64,000 bases of DNA from Bacteroides gallinarum DSM 18171 = JCM 13658 (GCF_000374365.1 NZ_KB894129.1:1-64000); one strand, 5' to 3'. Positions 8,321 to 17,675 are shown, counted from the first letter of the stretch. Translations and numbers: made by a program. Notes: generated by a model not told the origin, from the sequence alone.

Positions 8321-9568
8321 TTACATACCCAAGCCCTTGCGTTTTTTCTTCTTTTTGCGCTTCATCGCCCGGATGAAAGCCTCTTCCTCGGCATCTACCG
8401 CCGGACCTTCGGGAGTGAGCAAGCCCATACCGCCCGATATATCTTCACTGTCGTAGGCGGTCTGCCCGTGTGCCTTGTCCGCAGCATCCACAGGGATGGA
8501 TAGCGGTATCGGCGGTTGTCCGGCGTATGGCAGGGTGAAGTGTTCCTGCAAGGCATTCGCCGAAAGCTCCTTACCCATGCGCGAACCGTTCAGCACGCAT
8601 CCCGTGCGGTGGTCGATGAAGGTAGCCCCATAGATGCGCCCTTCCTCTGTGTAGCGCAGTACGGTGTCGATGCCCTTCTCTTTGAGTTGGGATACAAATT
8701 TGTCCTTGTCATAAGTGCCTTGCAGCACGGAAAGGACGGTGCGTTTCGTCATGTCTGCCAGTTTCCTATCCTTGATTTCCGATTTGGAACGGACAAACTT
8801 CTTCTGTACGGCTTCATAGCCTGCGGACTTCCCGAAAAGCGAGGATTTGAACGGGTTGCCCACCTTGTTACCCTTGTCGTCCGTGACGGAATAGACCAGC
8901 CCGTGATACTCCCGTCCGCGCACGTTGCCCCTCGCTTCCTCCACCGTCATATTATATAAGGAAAGGAGCGCACGGTATTCGCCCATCGTCTGGAAACGGT
9001 ACTGCCCATTCAGAGCCTTCACGGTGTTGCCTACCTGCTTCTTCACATCACCTGCCGATGCGGCCACCTTGCGCAACGGATTATCCAATCTCTGATTTTT
9101 ACGTTCTGCCGGATGCAATCCGTACTTCTGTTCCAGTTCCCTGCGGATACGGTCGCTGCGGCGGTAGAGAAAATCCCGGTTGAGCCTTTTCCCGTTCTCG
9201 TCCACGTTGACCGTCACGATGTGCAGGTGGTGGCGGTCGATGTCCTCGTGCTTGAATACAAGATAAGGCTGGTTTCCGAAACCGAGTTTTTCCAGATACT
9301 CGCGGGCGATATTCTGCAACTCAATATCGGTCAGCACATCCTCCGGGTGCGGGTTGAGAGAGATATGCACCACCGGCTTCTCGATCTTCATCTGCGGTGG
9401 CAGGAAGGTGAGAAAACCCTCCATCGCCTTGCCTATGTCCACCGTTCCCGAACCGTCATTGTAGATGCGGTTGGTGGTGAGAAGCCGCCCCTGCGCCTCG
9501 TTAATCTTCTCCCCGTTGTAGGCAATCGCGCCGTACAACGAACTTCCTACACTGATTTTTGCGACCAT
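8321..9568 (-). CDS. mobB: MobB-type relaxase
   Basis: 415 residues with an N-terminal relaxase/mobilisation nuclease domain starting MVAKISVGSSLYGAIAYNGEK. The metal-binding HUH-type motif is visible as HEDIDRHHLHIVTVNVD at about residues 105-120, with a downstream FLYRRSDRIRRELEQKYGL. A basic Lys-rich tail ends the protein. It nicks oriT and leads the transferred strand into the recipient. The ATG lies inside the end of mobA (22-base overlap), so the two are translationally coupled. The relaxase probably acts on the palindromic gap upstream of mobA. Confidence 0.9.
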   Translation of the reverse strand: MVAKISVGSSLYGAIAYNGEKINEAQGRLLTTNRIYNDGSGTVDIGKAMEGFLTFLPPQMKIEKPVVHISLNPHPEDVLTDIELQNIAREYLEKLGFGNQPYLVFKHEDIDRHHLHIVTVNVDENGKRLNRDFLYRRSDRIRRELEQKYGLHPAERKNQRLDNPLRKVAASAGDVKKQVGNTVKALNGQYRFQTMGEYRALLSLYNMTVEEARGNVRGREYHGLVYSVTDDKGNKVGNPFKSSLFGKSAGYEAVQKKFVRSKSEIKDRKLADMTKRTVLSVLQGTYDKDKFVSQLKEKGIDTVLRYTEEGRIYGATFIDHRTGCVLNGSRMGKELSANALQEHFTLPYAGQPPIPLSIPVDAADKAHGQTAYDSEDISGGMGLLTPEGPAVDAEEEAFIRAMKRKKKKKRKGLGM

Positions 9569-9975
9569 TTTGCCTCCATTTCCCTTGAAAGTTCCACAAT
9601 CCGGCGGCTCAGTTTCACGAGTTCGACGGTGTGTTGCTCTAATTTGTAGAGCAACGCCATCGCCTTTTTCTCTGAAAAATGCAGCCTCAGTTCCTTCACG
9701 ACTTGGTTGTAATTCGTACCCACGGCACGGAATTGTGCATGAAAATCCGACAGTTTGGTGTAATAGTCCACCAACGTCTTGTCCACCTTCAGCACCTTGA
9801 ACGGTTGCCCGAAGAAGTGCGCTTTGAGGAAAACAGACCGTGCATAGACACCCGATTTTCCGAACATGGCGAGGAAACGGTTGTGTTCCTCCTCGTTGAA
9901 ACGGACGGTGTACCGGTACACCGCCGGATCAAGTTTGGGATTTCTCCCTGATTTGCTTTTCCTTTTCTCTTTCAT
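9547..9975 (-). CDS. mobA: relaxosome accessory protein, MobA/MobC-like
   Basis: 142 residues. The basic N-terminus (KRKSKSGRNPKLDPAVYRYTVRFNEEEH) resembles a ribbon-helix-helix DNA-binding region. FRAVGTNYNQVVKELR matches the GxNxNQ signature of bacterial mobilisation accessory proteins, which help the relaxase bind oriT. It is the first gene of the minus-strand mob operon, overlaps mobB, and faces traA across a 700-base gap. Confidence 0.82.
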   Translation of the reverse strand: MKEKRKSKSGRNPKLDPAVYRYTVRFNEEEHNRFLAMFGKSGVYARSVFLKAHFFGQPFKVLKVDKTLVDYYTKLSDFHAQFRAVGTNYNQVVKELRLHFSEKKAMALLYKLEQHTVELVKLSRRIVELSREMEAKWSQKSV

Positions 9976-10102
9976 ATTACTTTGGATTTAGCGGATTGAC
10001 GGCATAAGCCGCCGCTTCGGATTACAGCACCGCAGTTCTGAAAGGCTTCCCGACTTCGGAGGGAAAGCCCGCCCCCTGCAAGGGCAAGTGCTTTTCGTGG
10101 CT

Positions 10103-10120
10103 GCTCAAAATATTTTGAGC
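10103..10120. repeat. 18-bp perfect palindrome, candidate oriT core
   Basis: GCTCAAAATATTTTGAGC is exactly self-complementary. Outer CTTTTC (10091-10096) and GAAAAG (10125-10130) extend it to a cruciform-like structure. It lies 130 bases upstream of mobA. Confidence 0.5.
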
Positions 10121-10140
10121 GGCTGAAAAGACATCTTGCT

Positions 10141-10156
10141 ATGTTCAGGTGAACAT
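10141..10156. repeat. palindrome ATGTTCA-GG-TGAACAT
   Basis: Two 7-bp arms around GG lie 20 bases from the 18-bp palindrome. It could be an operator for a dimeric regulator or part of oriT. Confidence 0.4.
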
Positions 10157-10683
10157 AAAAATCCGTCGGGGACGGATTGGGGGAATGCCTTTCAAACTCC
10201 GGGCTGCGCCACCTGCGGCGAACCCTGCCGTTCGGGGGCAAAGTTACGACCTTAAAGCGGTACCGGACAGAGGCTTGACCCGGTCAATGGCTGCCAACCG
10301 GCGCAACATGCTGCCACTTGCCGGAGAAGTGATACAAGTTCCGGAATATACTTGTTTATTTGCAGCATGATTCAAGAAACGAACGATTTGAAGATATGGA
10401 AAAAGGAACTTTCAGATACCCGGCAAACCGCTTAGGCGGACATTTGCAAAACCGAATATCCGCACTGCCGGATACCCGGTTTTACAACAACGCGGTGATT
10501 CACGGATTCAATGACTTCATGACGCAATGCCGTCATTCACCGGTTATCCGAATCCCGGCTTCACCGTTGAAACGGATACGTGACGGACCGCCCGGATAAT
10601 GATTCGCGGACGCGGATATATACGTCACCGCTTCCATACAGGAACAGGAAAACAATTCATCAACCATTAAAAGCAATAGAACC

Positions 10684-11445
10684 ATGAGTAATGAAATCTT
10701 CGTTGCATTCGCAACACAAAAGGGAGGCATCGGCAAATCCACCGTCACGGCTCTTGCCGCCAACTACCTCCACAACGTGAAGGGCTACAATGTCGCCGTC
10801 ATAGACTGCGACGACCCGCAACACAGCATCCACGGTCTGCGTGAACGTGAAACGAAACTTATTGACGAGAGCCTCTATTTCAAGGCTCTCGCGTGCGACC
10901 ACTTCCGCAAGGTCAGGAAGAACGCCTACCCGGTCATCAAGAGTAACTCACAGGACGCCCTCGACGATGCCGACAGGATGCTCGTCAGCGAGGAGGTGAA
11001 ACCCGACATCGTGTTCTTCGACATGCCGGGCACGCTCCGTAGCGACGGCGTTGTCAAGACGCTCTCCCAGATGGACTACATCTTCACGCCCATGAGTGCC
11101 GACCGCTTCGTCGTGGAAAGTACCCTGCAATTCGCCGCGATGTTCCGTGACAACCTAATGACGACGGGACAGGCGAAAACAAAAGGTCTTCACCTGTTCT
11201 GGACGATGGTGGACGGCAGGGAGAAGAACGGGCTGTACGACCTGTATGAAGATGTGATTGCCGAAATGGGACTGTCGGTCTTGTCCACACGCCTGCCCGA
11301 CAGCAAGAAATTCCGGCGCGACCTCTCGGAAGAACGCAAGGGCGTTTTCCGCTCGACCATCTTCCCGATGGACACGTCCCTGCTGAAAGGGAGCGGCATC
11401 CGTGAGTTCTCGGAAGAGATTGTCAGCATCATCAAACCGCGATGA
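10684..11445 (+). CDS. traA: TraA, ParA-family ATPase of the transfer operon
   Basis: 253 residues. A deviant Walker A (KGGIGKST at residues 13-20) at the extreme N-terminus, followed by VIDCDDPQHS and DIVFFDMPG, identifies a ParA/MinD-type ATPase. This is the usual first gene of Bacteroidales CTnDOT-type tra operons. Its exact job in transfer is not established. Partition or regulation has been suggested for the family. The next gene overlaps its stop by 4 bases, as expected for an operon. Confidence 0.88.
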   Translation: MSNEIFVAFATQKGGIGKSTVTALAANYLHNVKGYNVAVIDCDDPQHSIHGLRERETKLIDESLYFKALACDHFRKVRKNAYPVIKSNSQDALDDADRMLVSEEVKPDIVFFDMPGTLRSDGVVKTLSQMDYIFTPMSADRFVVESTLQFAAMFRDNLMTTGQAKTKGLHLFWTMVDGREKNGLYDLYEDVIAEMGLSVLSTRLPDSKKFRRDLSEERKGVFRSTIFPMDTSLLKGSGIREFSEEIVSIIKPR

Positions 11446-11888
11446 ACATGGGCAGCAGGAAAGTGAACACCGAAGGCATCGACGAGGAACTGTTGATAGC
11501 CTCTATCGGCAGGCGCAAGCAGGACGGAACCCTGTACCGCGCGCAGGAGCCGCCCGCGCCGGCCCCCGAAGAAGAAAGCGTTCCCGAATCGGAACAGCCG
11601 TCCGCACCGTCACCGGCAAAGGAGAAACCGCTGAAAGACAGCGGACGCCGCAAACGGCAGGAGGACGACTACACCGGACTGTTCCTGCGCCGCAACGAGA
11701 TAAAGACACGTCAGTGCGTCTATATCAGCCGCGACGTACACAGCAAGATTCTTAAAATCGTTAACGACATCGCCGGGCGGGAAATCTCGGTAGGCGGCTA
11801 CGTGGACACCGTGCTGCGCCAGCATCTGGAACAGCACAAGGAGAAAATAAACGAACTGTACAGGAAACAACGTGAAGACTTAATATGA
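11442..11888 (+). CDS. DUF3408 protein (TraB position)
   Basis: 148 residues. The N-terminal half is low in complexity (Pro/Glu/Arg) and the C-terminal half is conserved (YISRDVHSKILKIVNDIAGR...VDTVLRQHLEQHKEKINELY). The latter is the DUF3408 pattern, likely a ribbon-helix-helix-like DNA-binding fold. It starts inside the traA stop and overlaps the next DUF3408 gene by 4 bases. It is one of three consecutive DUF3408 paralogues, which probably arose by duplication and may form heteromers. Its function is unknown. Confidence 0.8.
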   Translation: MNMGSRKVNTEGIDEELLIASIGRRKQDGTLYRAQEPPAPAPEEESVPESEQPSAPSPAKEKPLKDSGRRKRQEDDYTGLFLRRNEIKTRQCVYISRDVHSKILKIVNDIAGREISVGGYVDTVLRQHLEQHKEKINELYRKQREDLI

Positions 11889-12250
11889 ATATGGATATGA
11901 ATCAGGAAAAGAACCAGAAAAACAGAAATCCGCATCATGACGGCGGAAGTATGCTTGCCCAAGTGCAGGCGAGTGTGGAAATCCTGTCGCCCGTGCCGGT
12001 AGGCTGCAAATGCGGCGAAAAGGACTATGAACGGCTTTTCATCCGTGAACCCGAAGTGAAGGCGCGGGAGGGGAAGATGGCGTATGTGCGCCCGGAGTAC
12101 CACGACCGCATCATGCGCATCACCCGTGTGATCGGGCATGACCGGCTGTCGCTGTCCGCCTACATCGACCATGTGCTTACGCACCACTTCAACCAGTGCG
12201 AGGAGGCGATAAAGAGCCTTTACGCCCGGAATTACAATTCAGTATTTTAA
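11885..12250 (+). CDS. DUF3408 protein (TraC position)
   Basis: 121 residues. The C-terminal module (AYVRPEYHDRIMRITRVIGHDRLSLSAYIDHVLTHHFNQCEEAIKSLY) aligns by eye with its two neighbours. The start overlaps the preceding stop by 4 bases. An alternative start MDMNQEK lies 6 bases downstream. It is likely a small DNA-binding protein of the transfer operon. No direct evidence of function is visible. Confidence 0.8.
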   Translation: MNMDMNQEKNQKNRNPHHDGGSMLAQVQASVEILSPVPVGCKCGEKDYERLFIREPEVKAREGKMAYVRPEYHDRIMRITRVIGHDRLSLSAYIDHVLTHHFNQCEEAIKSLYARNYNSVF

Positions 12251-12269
12251 CCGTCAAAAAGAAACAGAC

Positions 12270-12512
12270 ATGAAAAGAAAAAAGAATGACTATCGCGCCT
12301 TCCTGAAAAAATCAGGCATCAAGGCGAGAGAGGGAAAGCAAGTGTACATCAGTTTGGCAAACCACAGCGTGATAACCGAAATCACCTATTTATTAGGTAA
12401 AGGAAATCTGACCATCGCCGACTATCTGGACAATGTGCTTAACGAACATTTCCAGACACACCGTGCCGAAATCAACCGTATGTTGGACTCAGTCCCCAAA
12501 GTAGAGCTATGA
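12270..12512 (+). CDS. short DUF3408 protein
   Basis: 80 residues with only the conserved DUF3408 core (GKQVYISLANHSVITEITYLLGK...ADYLDNVLNEHFQTHRAEI). It is the shortest of the three paralogues and lacks the variable N-terminal half. It overlaps the next gene by 4 bases. Confidence 0.75.
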   Translation: MKRKKNDYRAFLKKSGIKAREGKQVYISLANHSVITEITYLLGKGNLTIADYLDNVLNEHFQTHRAEINRMLDSVPKVEL

Positions 12513-13225
12513 GCATGACGATGATTCTCCTGACTGTATCGGTGGGCTGTAACCTGTGGTTCCTGTTCCTGCTGCTCTACGACCGCATCATGGAAACGAA
12601 GCTCGTCCGCTTCCTTAGAGGCATTGCCGGACTGTGGAGGTCGTTGGGCGGCACGATGGTAAAGCAGGAAACAGTACGGGAAACACCACCCGCAGAAAAA
12701 CCGGACATCATCGGCAAGAGCCGTTTCAGGATGGCATCGACCCGGACAACCGCTGCCATACCGGCGCAAGAAGCTGCCACTTCGGAAAAAGGCATTGGGC
12801 TGGCGGAAGAAGACGCTACTTTTGACGACGGAAACGCGGAAGCCGTGTACCGTCCGGCACAAGTCCCGGAAGAGAAGCTCGACGAAACCTTCACGAGCAT
12901 GCAGCCTTCGGAACTGGAGTTCGGAGAGGACGAACCGGAAGAGAATGGTCCGGATCTGCCACGGGCTTCAGGCAACAGCTTCGACGAGATAGACGATGCC
13001 GTCAAGACCGCCAAGAATCCGCAGGCGACAACGGCGGAACAGGACCGGGCAGCAAAGGTCTTCACCGACATGGAAGGGACGGAACTGTACGAGAAACTGA
13101 TGGCAGGCTCGACAGAACTGAGCATCCGCATCAAGGGGCTTATTGAAATCCGGCTGAAGAAACCGGACAAGGAATTTACCGTCCCCGACAATATCGAGGA
13201 GTTCGACATCCGGAAGTATGTGTAA
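12509..13225 (+). CDS. TraD-position protein, one membrane segment
   Basis: 238 residues. An N-terminal hydrophobic segment (ILLTVSVGCNLWFLFLLLYDRI) is followed by a disordered acidic and Pro-rich middle and a short conserved end (NIEEFDIRKYV). Its place between the DUF3408 genes and traE matches the TraD/DUF4122 slot of CTnDOT-type operons. I assign it by position more than by motif. It is likely anchored in the inner membrane with a cytoplasmic tail. Confidence 0.6.
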   Translation: MSMTMILLTVSVGCNLWFLFLLLYDRIMETKLVRFLRGIAGLWRSLGGTMVKQETVRETPPAEKPDIIGKSRFRMASTRTTAAIPAQEAATSEKGIGLAEEDATFDDGNAEAVYRPAQVPEEKLDETFTSMQPSELEFGEDEPEENGPDLPRASGNSFDEIDDAVKTAKNPQATTAEQDRAAKVFTDMEGTELYEKLMAGSTELSIRIKGLIEIRLKKPDKEFTVPDNIEEFDIRKYV

Positions 13226-13428
13226 CGAAAGACGATAGAAAAAATGAAAACGTAAGACAACATCACACCACGCGGCACGGCGGTACAAGGTACGGCCCGT
13301 CCGCAACGGACCCTCCCAAGTCCGTGGAAACAAAGGGAGAATCCACTAAACCAAAGTAAAGTAATCAAGTATCAACCGCCCGAAAAAGGACCATCCACCC
13401 TTTGGACGGCACAAAACAAGAACAGTTT

Positions 13429-13740
13429 ATGAACAAGAACATCAGACAAAAGTTCATCATCTCTGCGGCACTTCTGGTTGCCGCAACCGCCTCCGCCTTC
13501 GCGCAGGGAAACGGCATGGCGGGCATCAACGAAGCCACCTCTATGGTGAGTTCCTATTTCGATCCGGGAGTGAAACTGATTTACGCCGTCGGTGCTGTAA
13601 TCGGTCTTATCGGAGGCGTAAAAGTGTACGGAAAATTCTCGTCCGGCGACCCCGACACCTCGAAGACCGCCGCAAGCTGGTTCGGAGCGTGCATTTTCCT
13701 GATTGTCGCCGCGACTATCCTGCGTTCATTCTTCCTTTAA
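13429..13740 (+). CDS. traE: TraE, DUF4134 pilin-like membrane protein
   Basis: 103 residues starting MNKNIRQKFIISAALLVAATASAFAQ, a signal peptide ending at AFAQ. Two hydrophobic segments follow (LIYAVGAVIGLIGGV and ACIFLIVAATILRSFF). This DUF4134 layout matches VirB2-like pilin subunits. I chose the ATG at 13429 because it gives a proper signal peptide, although the frame is open upstream. A 200-base spacer separates it from the previous gene, so it may have its own promoter. Confidence 0.85.
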   Translation: MNKNIRQKFIISAALLVAATASAFAQGNGMAGINEATSMVSSYFDPGVKLIYAVGAVIGLIGGVKVYGKFSSGDPDTSKTAASWFGACIFLIVAATILRSFFL

Positions 13741-13750
13741 TAAACAATGT

Positions 13751-14083
13751 ATGGCTGAATACCCGATAAACAAGGGTATCGGCCGTCCGGTCGAGTTCAA
13801 GGGTCTGAAGGCACAATACCTCTTCATTTTCTGCGGAGGTCTGCTGGCTCTCTTCATCCTGTTCGTCATCCTCTACATGGTCGGCATCGACCAGTGGGTA
13901 TGTATCGGCTTCGGCGCGGCATCGTCCTCCGTCCTCGTATGGCAGACCTTCGCGCTGAACGCACGGTACGGCGAACACGGGCTTATGAAGCTGGGAGCGG
14001 CACGGAACCATCCCCGATACCTTATCAACCGGCGGCGGATCACCCGATTATTCAAACGGCAACGAAAGGAAGAAACGACATGA
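13751..14083 (+). CDS. traF: TraF, DUF4133 membrane protein
   Basis: 110 residues starting MAEYPINKGIGRPVEFKGLK. Two adjacent hydrophobic segments (YLFIFCGGLLALFILFVILYMVG and VCIGFGAASSSVLVWQTF) are followed by a basic tail. This is the DUF4133 pattern, equivalent to VirB3 in mating-pair formation. Its stop overlaps the traG start (ATGA), which indicates coupling to the ATPase, as in other type IV secretion operons. Confidence 0.85.
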   Translation: MAEYPINKGIGRPVEFKGLKAQYLFIFCGGLLALFILFVILYMVGIDQWVCIGFGAASSSVLVWQTFALNARYGEHGLMKLGAARNHPRYLINRRRITRLFKRQRKEETT

Positions 14084-16584
14084 GAAATACATCCAAAATG
14101 ACGACACTGGAAAACAGGTTCCCGCTATTGGCGGTGGAGCATGGCTGCATCATCTCCAAAGACGCCGACATCACGGTGGCTTTCGAGGTGGAGCTGCCGG
14201 AGCTTTACACCGTGACGGGCGCGGAGTACGAGGCGATACACGGCTGCTGGTGCAAGGCTATCAAGGTGCTGCCGGACTTCTGCGTCGTCCACAAGCAGGA
14301 CTGGTTCATCAAGGAACGCTACAAGCCGGAACTGCAAAAGGAGGACATGAGCTTTCTGAGCCGCTCCAACGAGCGTCACTTCAACGAGCGTCCGTACCTG
14401 AAGCACACCTGCTACCTCTACCTGACCAAGACGACGAAGGAGCGCAACCGGATGCAGAGCAACTTCAGCACGCTGTGCCGGGGGCATATCATCCCGAAGG
14501 AACTGGACAAGGAAACCGCCGGGAAGTTTATGGAGGCCGCCGAACAGTTCGAGCGCATCATGAACGACAGCGGCTTTGTCAGGCTGCGCCGGCTCTCCAC
14601 CGACGAGATTGTCGGCACGGAGAAGTCCGCCGGGCTGATAGAGCGTTACTTCTCGCTTATGCCCGAAGGGAATGCGACCTTGCAGGACATCGACCTCTCG
14701 GCAAGGGAAATGCGCATCGGCGACAACCGCCTGTGCCTGCATACCCTCTCCGACGCGGAGGACATGCCCGGAAAGGTGGCTACCGACATCCGCTACGAGA
14801 AACTCTCCACGGACAGAAGCGACTGCCGCCTCTCCTTCGCATCCCCGGTTGGGCTGCTGCTCTCCTGCAACCACATCTACAACCAGTATGTGCTAATAGA
14901 CAACAGCGAGGAAAATTTGCAGAAGTTCGAGAAGTCCGCAAGGAACATGCAGTCGCTCTCCCGCTATTCGAGGAGCAACAGCATCAACCGCGAGTGGACG
15001 GACCGCTACCTGAACGAAGCCCATTCCTACGGGCTGACCTCGGTGCGGGCGCACTTCAACGTCATGGCGTGGAGCGACGACGCGGAGGAACTGAAGCATA
15101 TCAAGAACGACGTGGGCAGCCAGCTGGCAAGCATGGAGTGCGTGCCGCGCCACAACACCATCGACTGCCCGACGCTCTACTGGGCGGCGATGCCCGGCAA
15201 CGCGGCGGACTTTCCAGCCGAGGAAAGTTTCCATACGTTCATCGAGCAGGCGGTGTGCCTGTTCACGGAGGAAACCAACTACCGCAGCTCGCTCTCGCCC
15301 TTCGGCATCAAGATGGTGGACAGGCTCACGGGGAAGCCCCTGCACCTCGACATCAGCGACCTGCCGATGAAGCGCGGCATCACCACCAACCGCAACAAGT
15401 TCGTATTGGGTCCTTCGGGCAGCGGCAAGTCGTTCTTCATGAACCACCTCGTGAGGCAGTATTGGGAACAGGGCGCGCACGTGGTGCTGGTGGACACGGG
15501 AAACTCCTATCAGGGCTTGTGCGAAATGATCCGGCGCAAGACAAACGGCGCGGACGGCGTGTATTTCACCTATACGGAGGAGAAACCGATTTCGTTCAAC
15601 CCGTTCTACACCGACGACTACGTGTACGACGTGGAGAAGAAGGACAGCATCAAGACGCTGCTGCTGACGCTCTGGAAGTCGGAGGACGACAAGGTGACGA
15701 AGACCGAGAGCGGCGAGCTGGGCAGCGCGGTGAACGCCTACATCGAACGCATCAGGGCTGACCGGAGCATCGTCCCCTCGTTCAACACCTTCTACGAGTA
15801 CATGCGCGACGACTACCGCCGCGAGCTGGCACAGCGTGACATCAAGGTGGAGAAGTCCGACTTCAACATCGACAACATGCTCACCACCATGCGGCAGTAT
15901 TACCGGGGCGGACGCTACGACTTCCTGCTCAACTCCACGGAGAACATCGACCTGCTCGGCAAGCGGTTCATCGTCTTCGAGATTGACAGTATTAAGGAAA
16001 ATCGCGAGCTTTTCCCTGTGGTGACCATCATCATCATGGAAGCCTTCATTAACAAGATGCGCCGTCTGAAAGGCGTGCGTAAATTGCTGATAGTGGAAGA
16101 GGCTTGGAAGGCTCTCTCTTCAGCGAACATGGCTGAGTACCTGCGCTATATGTACAAGACCGTGCGCAAGTATTTCGGCGAGGCGATCGTGGTGACGCAG
16201 GAGGTGGACGACATCATTTCCTCGCCCGTGGTCAAGGAGAGCATCATCAACAACTCCGACTGCAAGATACTCCTCGACCAAAGGAAATATATGAACAAGT
16301 TTGATGCCATACAGTCCCTTTTAGGTCTGACGGAGAAGGAGAAGTCGCAGATACTTTCCATCAACATGGCGAACAACCCCTCACGGCTCTACAAGGAGGT
16401 GTGGATAGGCTTGGGCGGCACGCAGTCGGCGGTCTATGCCACCGAAGTTAGTGCTGAAGAGTATCTGGCGTACACCACCGAGGAAACGGAAAAAGTAGAG
16501 GTGTACCGTTTGGCAGAGCAGCTGGGCGGCGACATCGAAGCCGCCATCCGGCAGCTTGCCGAAAGACGGAGAAACAAGGAATAG
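14080..16584 (+). CDS. traG: TraG, VirB4-type conjugation ATPase
   Basis: 834 residues. Walker A is FVLGPSGSGKSFFMNHL at about 443-450 and Walker B is KLLIVEEAWKALSS at about 667-678. A VirB4-like N-terminal domain precedes them, and the conserved TQEVDDIISSPVVKESIINNSDCKILLDQ lies near the end. It powers pilus assembly and transfer at the inner membrane. The frame is open for 186 bases upstream, but the ATG at 14080 gives the family N-terminus (MRNTSKMTTLENRFPLLAVE) and the 4-base overlap with traF. Confidence 0.92.
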   Translation: MRNTSKMTTLENRFPLLAVEHGCIISKDADITVAFEVELPELYTVTGAEYEAIHGCWCKAIKVLPDFCVVHKQDWFIKERYKPELQKEDMSFLSRSNERHFNERPYLKHTCYLYLTKTTKERNRMQSNFSTLCRGHIIPKELDKETAGKFMEAAEQFERIMNDSGFVRLRRLSTDEIVGTEKSAGLIERYFSLMPEGNATLQDIDLSAREMRIGDNRLCLHTLSDAEDMPGKVATDIRYEKLSTDRSDCRLSFASPVGLLLSCNHIYNQYVLIDNSEENLQKFEKSARNMQSLSRYSRSNSINREWTDRYLNEAHSYGLTSVRAHFNVMAWSDDAEELKHIKNDVGSQLASMECVPRHNTIDCPTLYWAAMPGNAADFPAEESFHTFIEQAVCLFTEETNYRSSLSPFGIKMVDRLTGKPLHLDISDLPMKRGITTNRNKFVLGPSGSGKSFFMNHLVRQYWEQGAHVVLVDTGNSYQGLCEMIRRKTNGADGVYFTYTEEKPISFNPFYTDDYVYDVEKKDSIKTLLLTLWKSEDDKVTKTESGELGSAVNAYIERIRADRSIVPSFNTFYEYMRDDYRRELAQRDIKVEKSDFNIDNMLTTMRQYYRGGRYDFLLNSTENIDLLGKRFIVFEIDSIKENRELFPVVTIIIMEAFINKMRRLKGVRKLLIVEEAWKALSSANMAEYLRYMYKTVRKYFGEAIVVTQEVDDIISSPVVKESIINNSDCKILLDQRKYMNKFDAIQSLLGLTEKEKSQILSINMANNPSRLYKEVWIGLGGTQSAVYATEVSAEEYLAYTTEETEKVEVYRLAEQLGGDIEAAIRQLAERRRNKE

Positions 16585-16622
16585 GCAATAAGTAAAACAG
16601 ATTCATCAACTAAAAACAGAAA

Positions 16623-17012
16623 ATGCGTATGAGTATATCAAGAACGAAAATGCTGCAAGTCAGCAAGTGTCTGATCGGGCTGGCGGTCATGGTGCTGCAA
16701 TCCTGCGAAACCGTGGACAACCGCCGCGACCTGCTTTGCGGGAACTGGGAGAGCGTGGAGGGGAAGCCCGACGTGCTTATCTACAAGGAGGGTGAAGCCT
16801 ACAAGGTGACGGTGTTCAAGCGGAGCGGCATCCGCCGCAGACTGAAGCCGGAAACCTACCTCTTGCAGGAGGAGAACGGCAACCTTTTCATGAACACCGG
16901 CTTCCACATCGACGTGTCCTACAACGAGGCGACGGACGTCCTGACCTTCTCGCCGAACGGGGACTACGTGCGTGTGACCCCGAAACCGGACCATCCGACA
17001 AGCGGAGAATAA
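16623..17012 (+). CDS. DUF3876 lipoprotein of the transfer operon
   Basis: 129 residues. A hydrophobic N-terminus ends in the lipobox-like LQSC at about residues 26-29, so it is probably a lipoprotein. The rest (CGNWESVEGKPDVLIYKEGEAYKVTVFKRSG...LTFSPNGDYVRV) is the DUF3876 pattern. It sits between traG and traI, where such genes are usual in this ICE family. Its function is unknown. Confidence 0.75.
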   Translation: MRMSISRTKMLQVSKCLIGLAVMVLQSCETVDNRRDLLCGNWESVEGKPDVLIYKEGEAYKVTVFKRSGIRRRLKPETYLLQEENGNLFMNTGFHIDVSYNEATDVLTFSPNGDYVRVTPKPDHPTSGE

Positions 17013-17042
17013 ATAATGAAACCCACTAAAATCCAAAGTAAC

Positions 17043-17672
17043 ATGAGAACAAGAATGACACTTATTATCTGCCTGTGCCTGTTTGCAGCCGGCAGGGCAA
17101 GCGCACAGTGGGCGGTGATAGACCCGTCCAACATCGCGCAGAGCATCGTGAACACCTCGAAGAACGTGATGCATACCTCGACCACCGCCCAGAATATGGT
17201 GAAGAACTTTCAGGAAACGGTGAAAATCTATGAGCAGGGCAAGAAGTATTACGATGCCCTCAAATCCGTGAACAACCTGGTGAAAGATGCCCGCAAGGTG
17301 CAGCAGACCATCCTGATGGTGGGCGACATCACCGACATCTACGTGACCAGCTTCCAGAAGATGCTGCGCGACGACAGCTTCACGGTGGAGGAGCTGGGAG
17401 CCATCGCCTTCGGCTACACGAAGCTCTTGGAGGAGAGCAACGACGTGCTGACGGAGTTGAAAAATGTGGTGAACATCACCACGCTCTCCATGACGGACAA
17501 GGAGCGCATGGACGTGGTGGAACGCTGTCACTCCAAGATGAAGCGTTACCGCAACCTCGTGAGCTACTACACCAACAAGAACATCGGTGTGAGCTACCTG
17601 CGGGCAAAGAAGAGGAACGACCTCGACCGCATCATGGGGCTGTACGGCAGTATGAACGAAAGATACTGGTAG
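17043..17672 (+). CDS. traI: TraI, DUF4141 periplasmic transfer protein
   Basis: 209 residues with a clear signal peptide ending at GRASAQ. The mature part is helical (IAQSIVNTSKNVMHTSTTAQNMVKNF...). It resembles VirB5-like DUF4141 proteins. The frame opens at 17016, but the ATG at 17043 places the signal peptide correctly. Three bases separate it from traJ. Confidence 0.85.
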   Translation: MRTRMTLIICLCLFAAGRASAQWAVIDPSNIAQSIVNTSKNVMHTSTTAQNMVKNFQETVKIYEQGKKYYDALKSVNNLVKDARKVQQTILMVGDITDIYVTSFQKMLRDDSFTVEELGAIAFGYTKLLEESNDVLTELKNVVNITTLSMTDKERMDVVERCHSKMKRYRNLVSYYTNKNIGVSYLRAKKRNDLDRIMGLYGSMNERYW

Positions 17673-17675
17673 CCT

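Larger units (their letters stand above)
9976..10683. other. mobA-traA divergent gap, candidate oriT and promoters
   Basis: No convincing gene lies in these 708 bases. Short open frames here have no family signature. Two palindromes stand close together near the mobA side (10103-10120 and 10141-10156), flanked by GC-rich sequence. Transfer origins in this family normally lie beside the mob genes, so this is the most likely oriT. The gap must also carry the promoters for the divergent mob and tra operons. I could not place a clear TAnnTTTG box for traA. Confidence 0.5.

Noticed and set aside
10360..10599. 79-codon frame in the mobA-traA gap
   Set aside because: No family signature and the region is more likely oriT and promoters. 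Not enough support to call.
14250..15761. 503-codon alternative frame inside traG
   Set aside because: A GC-rich shadow in the +1 or +2 frame of a well-supported ATPase gene, with Arg/Gly/Gln-rich composition.
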